Part shown: in pieces, positions 18,776 to 28,081 of the stretch
How positions within the stretch are numbered: position 1 is the first letter of the stretch
How the letters are laid out: every line of letters begins with the position of its first letter
Source: Desulfobulbaceae bacterium
GTDB taxonomy: Bacteria > Desulfobacterota > Desulfobulbia > Desulfobulbales > Desulfocapsaceae
Direction: 5' to 3'
DNA: 40,807 nt
Assembly (NCBI GenBank): GCA_008933635.1
Contig: WBUQ01000021.1
Span: forward strand, 1-40,807
Notes under the pieces: generated by a model
The model's input: the letters and a program-made list of their open reading frames with translations, nothing else
The model's database searches: none
What the model was told of the DNA's origin: nothing
Program-made: the position numbers and the translations under genes

Positions 18776-19402
18776 ATGCTGCCCGTCGACGCCCTGCTGC
18801 TCTTTTTCTCCTCCTCCATCCTGCTGGCCTTGGCACCGGGACCGGACAACCTCTTCGTGATGGTCCAGGCCGCCCAGCGCGGCAGGATCGCCGGCCTGGC
18901 GGTGACGCTGGGGCTGTGCACCGGCCTGCTGGTTCACACCACCGCCGTGGCATTGGGCCTGGCGGCGGTGTTCACCGCCTCGGCCCTGGCCTTCAATCTG
19001 CTCAAGTATATCGGTGCGGCCTATCTGCTCTGGCTCGCCTGGGGGGCATTCCGGGCCGGCGGCGAAGCGGGCGGCGCGTCCCGGGCCGTCGATCTGCCCT
19101 TTGCCAGGCTGTACCGGCGCGGCATCATCATGAACGTCACCAACCCGAAGGTCTCGATCTTTTTCCTTGCCTTCCTGCCCCAGTTCGCCGATCCCGTTTA
19201 CGGTCCGCTGGTGCCGCAGATCGTGCTGCTCGGAGCTGTGTTCATCGCCGCAACGATCCTGATCTTCGGCGGCATCAGCCTGTTCGCCGGGGCCTGCGGC
19301 GAGCGCATCCGCGCATCGGCAAGGGCGAACAGGCTGCTGAACATGCTCGCCGGCAGTGTCTTTGCGGGGCTGGCGATCAAACTGGCACTGACCGAACGCT
19401 GA
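18776..19402 (+). CDS. LysE/RhtB-family exporter
   Basis: 208 residues, about six hydrophobic segments. The N-terminal LALAPGPDNLFVMVQAAQRG and central NVTNPKVSIFFLAFLPQF are the family hallmarks. Such proteins export amino acids (lysine, threonine, homoserine lactone and others) by proton exchange. The start ATG at 18776 is fixed by the family's N-terminus, but no Shine-Dalgarno is visible and a stable hairpin sits just upstream. Substrate unknown. Confidence 0.9.
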   Translation: MLPVDALLLFFSSSILLALAPGPDNLFVMVQAAQRGRIAGLAVTLGLCTGLLVHTTAVALGLAAVFTASALAFNLLKYIGAAYLLWLAWGAFRAGGEAGGASRAVDLPFARLYRRGIIMNVTNPKVSIFFLAFLPQFADPVYGPLVPQIVLLGAVFIAATILIFGGISLFAGACGERIRASARANRLLNMLAGSVFAGLAIKLALTER

Positions 19403-19423
19403 GGATTGCCCTCCCGAGCACGG

Positions 19424-19481
19424 CACCACCCTGAGGAAACTGTCGCCTGCGCGCCATTCGCCGCCAGGCGATCGGGTGGTG
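19424..19481 (+). ncRNA. Nested inverted repeats in the LysE-SLC13 gap (possible structured RNA)
   Basis: Outer arms CACCACCC (19424-19431) and GGGTGGTG (19474-19481) enclose inner arms TCGCCTG (19443-19449) and CAGGCGA (19465-19471). The two stems are compatible and would stack with an 11-base bulge on one side. The gap is 195 bp and lies upstream of the SLC13 gene. No known riboswitch motif recognised; chance pairing in GC-rich DNA is possible. Confidence 0.3.
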
Positions 19482-19597
19482 GAGCTGAGCCTGTCCCCGG
19501 CCCGGAGCACGGTCGGGGTGGAATACCGGGCCCGTCGGCAGGTCTCCTGTCGCCTGTTACACTCACTTGAAAGGAGCAAGGGCCGCCAGTCGGAACG

Positions 19598-21433
19598 ATG
19601 AACATCCTCCTCCCCCCTAATCCCCACGCCGCAGGGGTTCTGGTGCTGATCGCCGCCGCACTGGTTCTCTTCAGCCGCAGCAGGATAGCACTGGAAACCT
19701 CCAGCCTGGTGGTCCTGGTCATCCTGGCCGTCGGTTTCGAGCTCTTCCCCTTTGCAGCGGGTGGCAGAACCATCCATGCCGTCGATTTCTTCCACGGTTT
19801 CGGCAACGAGGCGCTGGTCGCCGTCTGCGCGCTGATGATCGCCGGTCAGGCCGTTATGCGCACCGGGGCGCTGGAGCCGGTGGGACGTGTCCTTGCGAGG
19901 ATGTGGAGAACATTTCCCCGAGGCTCGTTCCTCCTTACCCTGCTCTTCGGCGCCTTTCTCAGTGCCTTTATCAACAATGTCCCGGTCGTCGTGCTGCTGC
20001 TGCCGGTGCTGATCAGCGTCTCGGCGAGAACAGGTGCGCCCGCCTCGGCAGTCCTGATGCCCATGGGATTTTCGACGCTGCTGGGAGGGATGACCACCAC
20101 CATCGGGACCTCGACCAACCTGTTGGTCGTGTCCATCGCCGCGGACATGGGCCTGGCGAGGATAGGGATGTTCGATTATCTCGTCCCGGCTGTCCTTGCC
20201 GGCAGTGTCGGCATCGCCTACCTCTGGCTGGTGGCGCCGCGGCTCCTGCCGGAGAGGCGTCTGTCCCTTGACGACGCCTCTCCGCGGGTGTTCGCCGCCC
20301 ATCTCGCCCTCCTGCCGGAAAGCCCGGTGGTGGAAGACAGCCTCGCCGCGGCCCTGCGGTTGACTGACGGGGCGATGAAGGTGGAGGCGGTGCAAAGGGG
20401 GCAGGGAAACATAATCGTGCCGCTACCGGATGTGACCCTGCGGGCCGGCGACCGGCTTGTGCTTCGTGACACCCCAGCGCGGCTGAAGGAGTATGAGAAA
20501 ATCCTGGCCGGGACCCTCTATCCGGTCGGTTCGGCCGAGAGCCCGGTCAGCGAAGACAATCCGCTCCAGGCCGGTGATCAGCAGATCGCCGAGGTCGTGG
20601 TGATCCAGGGCTCCCCTCTGCAGGGGGCGACGCTCAGCAGTTCCCGCTTCGCCGACCGCTATGGCCTGATCACCCTGGCGATCCACCGCCCGGGCCGGCA
20701 CCTGGAGCGATTCCAGGAGAAGATCGGGGACATTCAGCTGGCCATTGGCGATATCCTGCTGGTGCAGGGCCCCCGCGAGCAGATAGCGGAACTGAAACGC
20801 AGCACCGACATGCTGGTCCTCGATGCCACCATCGACCTGCCGTTCACCGGCAAGGCGCCAACGGCGATGTTCATCATGAAGGGCATCATCCTCACCGCTG
20901 CCTTCGGCATCCTGCCGATCGCCATCAGCGCCACCTGCGGCGTGCTGCTGATGATTGTCAGCGGCTGCCTGAGCTGGCGCGACGCCACCCGGGCGCTCAA
21001 CGCCCAGGTCGTACTGATCGTGGTGACGAGCCTGGCCCTGGGGAAGGCGATGGTCGACACCGGCGGGGCGGCGTACCTCGGCAGCCTGTTTGTGGCCGCG
21101 ACCGGCGACGCCTCGCCGGCCCTGGCCATCAGCGGCCTGATGCTGCTGGTGGCTTTTTTCACCAATATCATCTCCAACAATGCCGCGGCCGTCATCGGCA
21201 CGCCGATTGCCATCTCCATCGCCGGTCAGACCGGTCAGGCGCCGGAGGCATATGTCCTCGCCGTACTCTTTGCCGCCAACATGAGCTTCGCCACCCCGAT
21301 GGCCTACAAGACCAACCTGCTGATAATGAACGCCGGGGAATATTCCTTCGGCGATTTCCTCAGGGCCGGCCTGCCGATGGTGGTGCTGATGTGGCTGGCC
21401 TTCTCGGTTCTGCTGCCTCTGATCTACCTGTAG
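19598..21433 (+). CDS. SLC13/DASS-type anion permease with RCK_C domains
   Basis: 611 residues. Hydrophobic segments at the N-terminus (to about 215), a soluble middle (about 220-410), then more helices. The first membrane half contains FLSAFINNVPVVVLLLPV and GMTTTIGTSTNLL; the second has FFTNIISNNAAAVIGTPIAI. These paired N-N-x-P/S-N-N and T-S-T-N motifs mark the divalent-anion:Na+ symporter fold. The middle holds two TrkA-C-like (RCK_C) domains with RAGDRLVLRD and AIGDILLVQG. Proteins of this build carry sulfate, dicarboxylates or similar anions. The start at 19598 has a weak ribosome site; AAAGGAG lies about 22 bases upstream. Confidence 0.85.
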   Translation: MNILLPPNPHAAGVLVLIAAALVLFSRSRIALETSSLVVLVILAVGFELFPFAAGGRTIHAVDFFHGFGNEALVAVCALMIAGQAVMRTGALEPVGRVLARMWRTFPRGSFLLTLLFGAFLSAFINNVPVVVLLLPVLISVSARTGAPASAVLMPMGFSTLLGGMTTTIGTSTNLLVVSIAADMGLARIGMFDYLVPAVLAGSVGIAYLWLVAPRLLPERRLSLDDASPRVFAAHLALLPESPVVEDSLAAALRLTDGAMKVEAVQRGQGNIIVPLPDVTLRAGDRLVLRDTPARLKEYEKILAGTLYPVGSAESPVSEDNPLQAGDQQIAEVVVIQGSPLQGATLSSSRFADRYGLITLAIHRPGRHLERFQEKIGDIQLAIGDILLVQGPREQIAELKRSTDMLVLDATIDLPFTGKAPTAMFIMKGIILTAAFGILPIAISATCGVLLMIVSGCLSWRDATRALNAQVVLIVVTSLALGKAMVDTGGAAYLGSLFVAATGDASPALAISGLMLLVAFFTNIISNNAAAVIGTPIAISIAGQTGQAPEAYVLAVLFAANMSFATPMAYKTNLLIMNAGEYSFGDFLRAGLPMVVLMWLAFSVLLPLIYL

Positions 21434-21843
21434 CAGTCGTTTCCGACCGCTGCACCGATGAAGAATGCCTCCGGCACGCCGACTGAGTTGCACCTGGCCT
21501 GGAAAATTCCGTCTTTCTCGCTGGTTATGACATACATTGCGGTGCTTCCGGATTGCCGTGGCAGCGGGGGAATTGGCGCACTTGCAAAAAGCCTCATAAT
21601 GTTATATAGTTCTGCAATATTCCGGTTTCCGGGTAGTACATCTCCTCTTCTGCCGCATGGCTGAAGGCCGCCAGTCCCTGCCTGCCGCCAGCCCCTTCTG
21701 TACCGTCGTTCTCTCTGCGAGGATAACTCTTCTGCTGTGCATTGAAGTCATCCGGAGGCGGTTGTGTATTCCCCGGTTTTCCCTGAGGCGTGCGTCGTAT
21801 CTCCAGGACGCCCGTCGCTCTCAATTCAGTACGAGGAGAAAAC
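21434..21843. other. Intergenic region upstream of gltA
   Basis: 410 bp with no convincing gene. A good promoter (21582-21610) leaves an untranslated leader of about 225 bases before gltA. I saw no known riboswitch or clear terminator in it. Confidence 0.6.
21582..21610 (+). promoter_or_regulatory. Sigma-70-type promoter of gltA
   Basis: -35 TTGCAA (21582-21587), 17-bp spacer, -10 TATAGT (21605-21610) in an AT-rich island. A second weaker candidate (TTGAAG, 17 bp, TGTATT) lies closer to the gene, near 21746-21774. Confidence 0.6.
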
Positions 21844-23139
21844 ATGTCGGTTCGAACTGCGCAACTCACCCTTGATAATAACGTCTACACTCTGCCGGTC
21901 GTTGAAAGCACCACCGGTGAACAGGCAATCGATATCAGGAGCCTGCTCCGCGAAACCGGTTTGATAACCCTCGACAGCGGGTTCATGAATACCGGGTCCT
22001 GCCAGTCGCAGATTACGTATCTGGATGGCGAACAGGGGATTCTCCGCTACCGCGGCTACGACATCGCCGACCTGGCGGAGAAATGCCTGTTCGTCGAAGT
22101 CGCCTTCCTGCTCCTGACGGGGGAACTGCCAACGAAGGATGAACTTGATCAATTCCAGCGTGATATGACGAAATATGCGCTTATCCACGAGGATATGATC
22201 CACTTCTTCGACCACTTCCCGCCAAGCGCCTCGCCGATGTCGATCCTGTCGACGATGGTTGGCACCCTGCACGATTTTTATCCGGAGATGGATCTCGATG
22301 AGGATCCCTACGGAGGTATCACCACTACGGCGGCCCGGCTGCTGTCGAAGATCAGAACCATCGCAGCCTTTTCGTACAAGAAGAATATGGGGCATCCGCT
22401 GGTCTACCCCCGGGCCGATCTGAGCTATTGCGCCAATTTCCTGCACATGATGTTCGACCGGCCGAACATGCCGTATACGGTTGATCCGGTCATCGTTTCA
22501 GCCCTCAACAAGCTGCTGATTCTTCATGCCGATCACGAGCAGAATTGTTCGACTTCCACTGTGCGCCTGGTGGGGAGTTCCGGCGTCCGCCTCTATCCCT
22601 CGATATCGGCCGGAATCAGCGCCCTTTGGGGGCCGCTGCATGGCGGGGCGAACGCGGCGGTGATGCGGATGCTGGAAAAGATCCAGGCCGACGGGCGGAA
22701 CTATGGCAAGTATATCGAAATGGCCAAGGATCCGGAGGGATCGTTCAGGCTGAGCGGTTTCGGGCACCGGGTCTACAAGACCTACGACCCCCGCGCTGCG
22801 ATTATCAAGGAGGCCTGCCATGAAGTGCTTGGCAGCCTGAAGCTATCGGATCCGCTGCTCGAGGTGGCGCTGGAACTGGAGGAACGGGTGGGCAGAGACG
22901 ACTATTTCCGGGAGCGCAACCTCTATCCGAACGTGGATTTCTATTCTGGCATCATCTACCGTGCCATCGGCATCCCGACCAACATGTTCACGGTCATGTT
23001 CGCCCTTGGCCGGCTGCCTGGCTGGATCGCCCACTGGCAGGAAATGAACCTCGACAAGGACAGCAGCAGGATCGGCCGTCCGCGGCAGGTGTACACCGGT
23101 ATCGTCAGCAGACCATTTACAGAACTTGCGGAGCGTTAG
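21844..23139 (+). CDS. gltA: Citrate synthase (type II)
   Basis: 431 residues, ATG at 21844 with AGGAG 5 bases upstream. It condenses oxaloacetate and acetyl-CoA, the entry step of the TCA cycle. The catalytic residues are visible: His in WGPLHGGANAAV, His in GFGHRVYKTYDPRA, and Asp in NVDFYSGI. The N-terminal domain (ITYLDGEQGILRYRGYDI) and the length match hexameric bacterial GltA rather than the eukaryote-like enzyme described in Geobacter. It converges with the EamA gene downstream, 14 bp apart. PDH, encoded elsewhere in the window, would supply its acetyl-CoA. Confidence 0.97.
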   Translation: MSVRTAQLTLDNNVYTLPVVESTTGEQAIDIRSLLRETGLITLDSGFMNTGSCQSQITYLDGEQGILRYRGYDIADLAEKCLFVEVAFLLLTGELPTKDELDQFQRDMTKYALIHEDMIHFFDHFPPSASPMSILSTMVGTLHDFYPEMDLDEDPYGGITTTAARLLSKIRTIAAFSYKKNMGHPLVYPRADLSYCANFLHMMFDRPNMPYTVDPVIVSALNKLLILHADHEQNCSTSTVRLVGSSGVRLYPSISAGISALWGPLHGGANAAVMRMLEKIQADGRNYGKYIEMAKDPEGSFRLSGFGHRVYKTYDPRAAIIKEACHEVLGSLKLSDPLLEVALELEERVGRDDYFRERNLYPNVDFYSGIIYRAIGIPTNMFTVMFALGRLPGWIAHWQEMNLDKDSSRIGRPRQVYTGIVSRPFTELAER

Positions 23140-23153
23140 ACCGGCGCTCGCCG

Positions 23154-24080
23154 TTATTCCTGATCCAGAACAACCGCCTCCATGGCCAGCGCAGGGGGAG
23201 GAGGCTGGTAATTGGCGAGATAGACGGCTCCGAGGACGACTATTCCGCCCGCCCCCTGCAGCGGCGAAAGCTGCTCGCCGAGGAGCAGCCACGCCCCGAA
23301 GGTGGTGACCAGCGGAATGGCGTTGATGCAGACCGCCGCCCGCGCCGCCGGGATGCGGCTGAGGGCGTAGTTGTAGCAGAAAAATGCGCCAATGGTGGCG
23401 AACAGGGTGAGGGCGACGAGGGCGATCAGGGAGTTGGCGGGGATCGACTGCCACTGCATCCTGGGGAGGTCCCGGAGGAAGAGGGGGAAAAAGATCACGG
23501 CGCCGAAGATGATCTGCATGGCGGTGATCTGCAGCGGCGCTATCGACTGGCCGAGACGGCGGGTGATGATCATGTAGATCGCGGCGGAGAAGACGGCCCC
23601 GAAGATCAGCAGGTCGCCGAACAGGGACCCCTCCAGCCCGCCGGCATCACCGCCGCCGAAGATCAGCAGGGCAACCCCGGCGAGCGAGATGGCGACTCCC
23701 AGCGCATTGACCGGACGCAGGCGTTCCTTGAGGAAGAGCATCGACAGGACGAGGACGGTGACGGGGATGGTGGCGATGATCAGCGAGGTCGTGGTGGCCG
23801 AGGTGTACTGCAGGCCGATGGTCTCGAAGGCGAAGTAGAGTCCGGGTTGAAAGACCGCCAGCACCGCCAGCTGGCCTCTCTGCCGGTTTGTCAGCCGGGG
23901 CAGGCGGTACCGCCGGAGGAGCAGCAGGAAGAAGATCGAGGCCGCGGCGAAGCGGAGGAAGACCAGGGTGAAGGGGGTGAAGCCCAGCAGGGCGATCTTC
24001 GTGGCGACAAAGGAAAAGCCCCAGAAGACAACGGCCAGGGCCAGGGCCAGGTAGGTAAGGAACAGGTTGTGACGGTGCAT
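23154..24080 (-). CDS. DMT-superfamily transporter (EamA family)
   Basis: 308 residues from ATG at 24080 (AGGA 6 bases upstream); a TTG at 24122 would add 14 residues. Ten hydrophobic segments in two EamA repeats: VFWGFSFVATKIALLGFTP near the N-terminus, and FGAVFSAAIYMIITRRLGQ at the start of the second half. Likely exporter of an amino acid or related metabolite. It lies 143 bp after an AraC regulator gene on the same strand, a common pairing in which the regulator controls the exporter. Confidence 0.88.
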   Translation of the reverse strand: MHRHNLFLTYLALALAVVFWGFSFVATKIALLGFTPFTLVFLRFAAASIFFLLLLRRYRLPRLTNRQRGQLAVLAVFQPGLYFAFETIGLQYTSATTTSLIIATIPVTVLVLSMLFLKERLRPVNALGVAISLAGVALLIFGGGDAGGLEGSLFGDLLIFGAVFSAAIYMIITRRLGQSIAPLQITAMQIIFGAVIFFPLFLRDLPRMQWQSIPANSLIALVALTLFATIGAFFCYNYALSRIPAARAAVCINAIPLVTTFGAWLLLGEQLSPLQGAGGIVVLGAVYLANYQPPPPALAMEAVVLDQE

Positions 24081-24223
24081 GGTGGATCCTGGTTGAGGAA
24101 CGGGCAAAAGGTTCGACGACAAGGTGTCGCCTTGAAAACGGAGCCGAGTCTAGCACGGGGGAGGAACCTTTTCTTGCACGTTCTTGCGGTGGCTGGAAGA
24201 GGACCGGGCAGATGCCGTCGGCA

Positions 24224-25099
24224 TCAACACCCCTGGGCGGACCGGTACTGCCCCGGTGTGGCGCCGGTGAACTGCCTGAACTTGCGGCTGAAGTGGCACT
24301 GGTCGCTGAAGCCGGTGCAGTAGGCGACATCGGCGATCTCCTCGCCGCGGCGGAGCAGCTGCTTGGCCCGGTCGATGCGGAGCTGAGTCTGGAAGGCGTG
24401 GGGCGGCAACCCTTTGGCCGCCTTGAACAGGCGAAGGAAATGCCAGGGGCTGAGCCCGCTGAGGCTTGCCAGCGTCTCAAGGGAAACCGTCTCTTCGATG
24501 TTGGTCCGGAGATACTCCTCGGCGAGGAGGACGGCAGCCGGCTGGCGGGCTGTCCCGGTCGGGGGACGGCATTCGCCGAGGCGGATGAGCAGCGAGGACA
24601 GGGAGGCATACATCGCCTCTTCCCTCTCGCCGGCATCGCTGCCGCCGTCCTGCAGCAGGGAACCGAAATGCAGTAGATGGCCGGCGACGGTGCGGTCGTC
24701 GGCGACATGCGACCGGAAGCAGGGGCGGGCGCCGCTACCGGCCACCACTTCCGCCAGCTCATGCAGCCGTTGAGGGTCGATATACCACATCCGGTACCGC
24801 CAGCCCCGGCCGTCCTCGGGGTTGCAGGAGTGGACCTCGTCCGGCGGAATCAGGGCGAGCTGGCCCGCGCCGATGCGGTGGTAGCCGCCGCGGTAGTAGA
24901 AGGTGCTCTCCCCTCTTTCCACCAGGCCGATGGCATAGCAGTCATGGCTGTGCTTCGGGAAGGTCGGGGTGTCGTAGCTGGAGAGGCGCAGCTCGATGCC
25001 CGGAAGGGCCGGGTCGCGCCAGAAAGTTGCCTTTTTTTCCTGACTGGATGCAGCCATGCCGCAGTTGCCTCCGGTGATGCTCCTCGTTGCTTTTCTCAT
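24224..25099 (-). CDS. AraC-family transcriptional regulator
   Basis: 291 residues. The N-terminal cupin-like ligand-binding domain contains HSHDCYAIGLVERGESTFYYRG and GQLALIPPDEVHSCNP; the C-terminal part (about 190-288) has two helix-turn-helix motifs, with SLETLASLSGLSPWHFLRLFKAAKG and IADVAYCTGFSDQCHFSRKFRQFTG. The ATG at 25099 overlaps the kinase stop (ATGA); an internal ATG at 25057 has a better GGAGG. This layout is typical of regulators of amino-acid exporters. It probably responds to a small ligand and activates the neighbouring EamA gene. Confidence 0.9.
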   Translation of the reverse strand: MRKATRSITGGNCGMAASSQEKKATFWRDPALPGIELRLSSYDTPTFPKHSHDCYAIGLVERGESTFYYRGGYHRIGAGQLALIPPDEVHSCNPEDGRGWRYRMWYIDPQRLHELAEVVAGSGARPCFRSHVADDRTVAGHLLHFGSLLQDGGSDAGEREEAMYASLSSLLIRLGECRPPTGTARQPAAVLLAEEYLRTNIEETVSLETLASLSGLSPWHFLRLFKAAKGLPPHAFQTQLRIDRAKQLLRRGEEIADVAYCTGFSDQCHFSRKFRQFTGATPGQYRSAQGC

Positions 25100-28077
25100 G
25101 CCTTGCGCTCCGTTTCACCGGCGCTCAGCGTTTCCCTGATTTTGGCTGCCAATTCGCCGGCGGTGAATGGTTTCTGAATGAAATGCACTCCCGCCTCCAG
25201 CACGCCATGGTGGGCGATGACGTTGGCGGTGTAGCCTGACATGAACAGGCATCGCAGATCGGGCAGGTGCGTCTGCAGCCGATCTGCCAAGTCGCGGCCA
25301 TTCATGCCCGGCATGATCACATCGGTCATCAGCACGTGGATCGGGCCGTCATGGTCCCGGGCAATCTGCAATGCCTCCGCCGGGCTAGCGGCAGTCAGGA
25401 CGGTATGGCCCTGGAGTTCCAGCATCGCCTTTGTCATGTCGAGGATCATCGGTTCATCTTCGACCAGCAGGATGGTCTCATGCCCTTCGACGGTCGGAGG
25501 AACAGCCGATTCCGCCAGTCCGGGGCCTTCGGCGCTGGCATGGCGGGGCAGGTAGATCTTGAAGGTGGTTCCCTGGCCGGGCTCGCTGTAGACATTGATG
25601 AAGCCGTTGTTCTGGTTGACGATGCCATACACCGTGGCCAGTCCCAGGCCTGTGCCCTTGCCGGTTTCCTTGGTGGTGAAGAAAGGTTCGAAGAGGTTGT
25701 CCAGCACGTCTTTCGTCATCCCGCAGCCGTTGTCGCTGACTGCCAGCAGAATATACTCGCCTGGAAGAAAACCGGAGTGCTGGGCGCAGTACTGTTCATC
25801 GAAATCTGCCCGGGCCGTTTCGATGGTGATCCGGCCGGTATCGCCGATGGCATCGCGGGCGTTGACGCAGAGGTTGGCGAGGATCTGGTCGATCTGGGAT
25901 GGGTCTATCCTCACCGGTTCCAGGTGTTTCCCAGGCAGCCAGGCCAGATCGATGTCTTCACCGATCAGCCGGCGCAGCATCTTCAGCATGCCCTCGACGG
26001 TGTCGTTGAGGTCAAGCACCTTCGGCGCTACTGTCTGCCGGCGGGCAAAGGCCAGCAGCTGGCGAGTCAGAGCCGCTGATCGTTCGGCGGCCCGTCGGAT
26101 CTCCTGCAGACTGCCGGCAAGAGGCTGCGCCGGATCCAGCTGGCGGAGGGCCAGTTCGGTATGGCCGAGGATCACCCCCAGCATGTTGTTGAAGTCATGG
26201 GCCACGCCGCCAGCCAGCCGGCCGACGGCCTCCATCTTCTGGGCCTGGAGCAGCTGTTCGCTGAGGCTCCTGCGGATCTCCTCGGCCTCCTTGCGCTCAG
26301 TGATGTCCCGGCCGGCGCCGATGATGGCGACCACCTGACCCTGATCGTCGAGAACGGCTGTGTCGGACCAGGCCAGCCAGCGCCAGCCGTCCCGGGTCAT
26401 CGCCCGCTGCTCGATATAGGCGGTGTGGGGTGGCCGGCAAAGATTTTCCATCGCCTTGGCCGTCGCGGCACGGTCGTCCTCGTGTACCAGCGGCATGAAT
26501 TGCTGGCCCAGCAGTTCTTCCCGGCTCTTGCCGAAGGTCGTGCAGTAAGAGGGGCTGACGAAGAGGAAGCGGCCGTCCGGGTCGACCTTGACCACCAGGT
26601 CGGTCTGGTTCTCCACCAGCAGCCGGTAATCCTCCCGGCTACGCCGGAGGGAGTCCAGAGTCCCCTTGAGCCGCCGGGCCATGGTGTTGAACCCGTCCGC
26701 CAGCTGGTTCGTTTCGATGTCCCCGCCGCCGCTGACAACGACGTCGAGATCGCCTTCTTCCATCTCCCGGACCGCTTCGGTCAGCCTTTTCAGCGGCTGG
26801 CCGATACGGTGGCCGATGGAGGCAGAAGCGAGTACCACTGCCAGGGCGAGGCAACCGAGCAGGATGATCTGATGACGGATCTGGTTGGCGACGGCTGCGT
26901 TGTAGCCGTCGAGATTCTGGGTGACAACGACGACCCAGGGCTGCTCGCTGAGGAGGATCGCCGCATGCAGCGCTGGCTCTGCTGAAGTAACCAGGTCCCG
27001 TGCCAGGAAGATGGCCCGTTGGGCCTCCCTGGCCTGCCGCAGCCCGGCAAGATAGGCGGTGGTGGCCGGCTGGATGCGGCTGGAACCGGTGGCGAGGCCG
27101 GTATCGGTGGAAGGCATTGTCTCCGCTGTCCGGAGTTCAGCCAGGTATCCCTGGGGATTTCTGTTATCGGCCAGGATAGTCTGTCGGTCGTCGTAGAGTA
27201 CCACCCGCCGGTTGGCATCCTGCCACTGGGTGCTGCGCTGCAGGAGGATCTGCTGGAATACCAAGGCATTGTAACGGATGCGGAGGACACCGATCACCCT
27301 GCCTGCGGTATTGCGGATCGGGGCGGTAAAGAAGACGGAAGTGGCGGGGGAGGCTTCGGCAATATCCCCTCTGGAAAAGACCGGCTTCCCGGTGCGCAGC
27401 GTTTCCCGGAAATACCGGCGGTCGGATTTGTCCCGGCCCATGTCGAGACTGAAGGTGTCAAGAACATCCCTGCCGCGGGCGTCGAGCAGGCCGCAGGAAG
27501 TGATGTTCAGCGGGTCCCGGCGTTGCAGTGTATGGAGGGTGTTGAGCACGGTGTCCTCCAGCGCGCTGCCTGACCGTTCCGCCATCGGGCGGGCGAGGTA
27601 TTCGGCCAGTTGGGGCAGCAGGGACAGGGTACGGATATTTTCCAGATTGTCGTCGACGAAGCCGTCAAGCAGCATCGCGTTATGCCTGCCCGCCTCTTCC
27701 AGGGATTGCCGCAGGCTGCCGGTGATGGCGGTCAGTGAGGCGCCGGTGTTGAGAATGGCCAGCAGGAGCATGGGGAAGAAGGCGATGAAGAGAAAGCCTT
27801 CGACCAATTTCGCCCTGAGTCCACCCCGCTCCCGGCCGATAGCGAAGGCGGCGATCAGGGAGATGGCGAGGAGTAAGGTCGCCGCCAGCGGCAGCTGCGA
27901 CGCCAGGACGGAGAAAGGAATTTCCCTGGCGTGCAGCAATCCCCACAGGACGAGGAGCAGGGTGAGGAAAAAGGCGATGATCAGCAGTCCCGGTAACAGC
28001 CGCCAGCCATGGTGGATCAGCAGGTGGTTCACTTGTCCCGGTCGGGACTTTGCTGTCGCTGTCGTTTCGCGGATCAT
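25096..28077 (-). CDS. Hybrid sensor histidine kinase (Cache-HAMP-PAS-HisKA-HATPase-REC)
   Basis: 993 residues from ATG at 28077; an ATG at 28110 inside the preceding gene is an alternative. Several hydrophobic helices (about 27-112) precede a Cache-like extracytoplasmic domain (113-395), then a last TM (403-422), HAMP (424-480), PAS (485-595), HisKA with GGVAHDFNN (phospho-His627), HATPase with NLCVNARDAI and GTGLGLATVYG, and a C-terminal receiver whose phospho-Asp is Asp919 in LMTDVIMPG. No DNA-binding output. It starts 4 bp after the binding-protein gene and overlaps the AraC gene, so it is probably co-transcribed with both. Confidence 0.93.
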   Translation of the reverse strand: MIRETTATAKSRPGQVNHLLIHHGWRLLPGLLIIAFFLTLLLVLWGLLHAREIPFSVLASQLPLAATLLLAISLIAAFAIGRERGGLRAKLVEGFLFIAFFPMLLLAILNTGASLTAITGSLRQSLEEAGRHNAMLLDGFVDDNLENIRTLSLLPQLAEYLARPMAERSGSALEDTVLNTLHTLQRRDPLNITSCGLLDARGRDVLDTFSLDMGRDKSDRRYFRETLRTGKPVFSRGDIAEASPATSVFFTAPIRNTAGRVIGVLRIRYNALVFQQILLQRSTQWQDANRRVVLYDDRQTILADNRNPQGYLAELRTAETMPSTDTGLATGSSRIQPATTAYLAGLRQAREAQRAIFLARDLVTSAEPALHAAILLSEQPWVVVVTQNLDGYNAAVANQIRHQIILLGCLALAVVLASASIGHRIGQPLKRLTEAVREMEEGDLDVVVSGGGDIETNQLADGFNTMARRLKGTLDSLRRSREDYRLLVENQTDLVVKVDPDGRFLFVSPSYCTTFGKSREELLGQQFMPLVHEDDRAATAKAMENLCRPPHTAYIEQRAMTRDGWRWLAWSDTAVLDDQGQVVAIIGAGRDITERKEAEEIRRSLSEQLLQAQKMEAVGRLAGGVAHDFNNMLGVILGHTELALRQLDPAQPLAGSLQEIRRAAERSAALTRQLLAFARRQTVAPKVLDLNDTVEGMLKMLRRLIGEDIDLAWLPGKHLEPVRIDPSQIDQILANLCVNARDAIGDTGRITIETARADFDEQYCAQHSGFLPGEYILLAVSDNGCGMTKDVLDNLFEPFFTTKETGKGTGLGLATVYGIVNQNNGFINVYSEPGQGTTFKIYLPRHASAEGPGLAESAVPPTVEGHETILLVEDEPMILDMTKAMLELQGHTVLTAASPAEALQIARDHDGPIHVLMTDVIMPGMNGRDLADRLQTHLPDLRCLFMSGYTANVIAHHGVLEAGVHFIQKPFTAGELAAKIRETLSAGETERKA

Positions 28078-28081
28078 CGAT

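Noticed and set aside
21458-21664. A 68-codon frame upstream of gltA
   Set aside because: It crosses the best gltA promoter, lacks a ribosome site and has no recognisable protein features.
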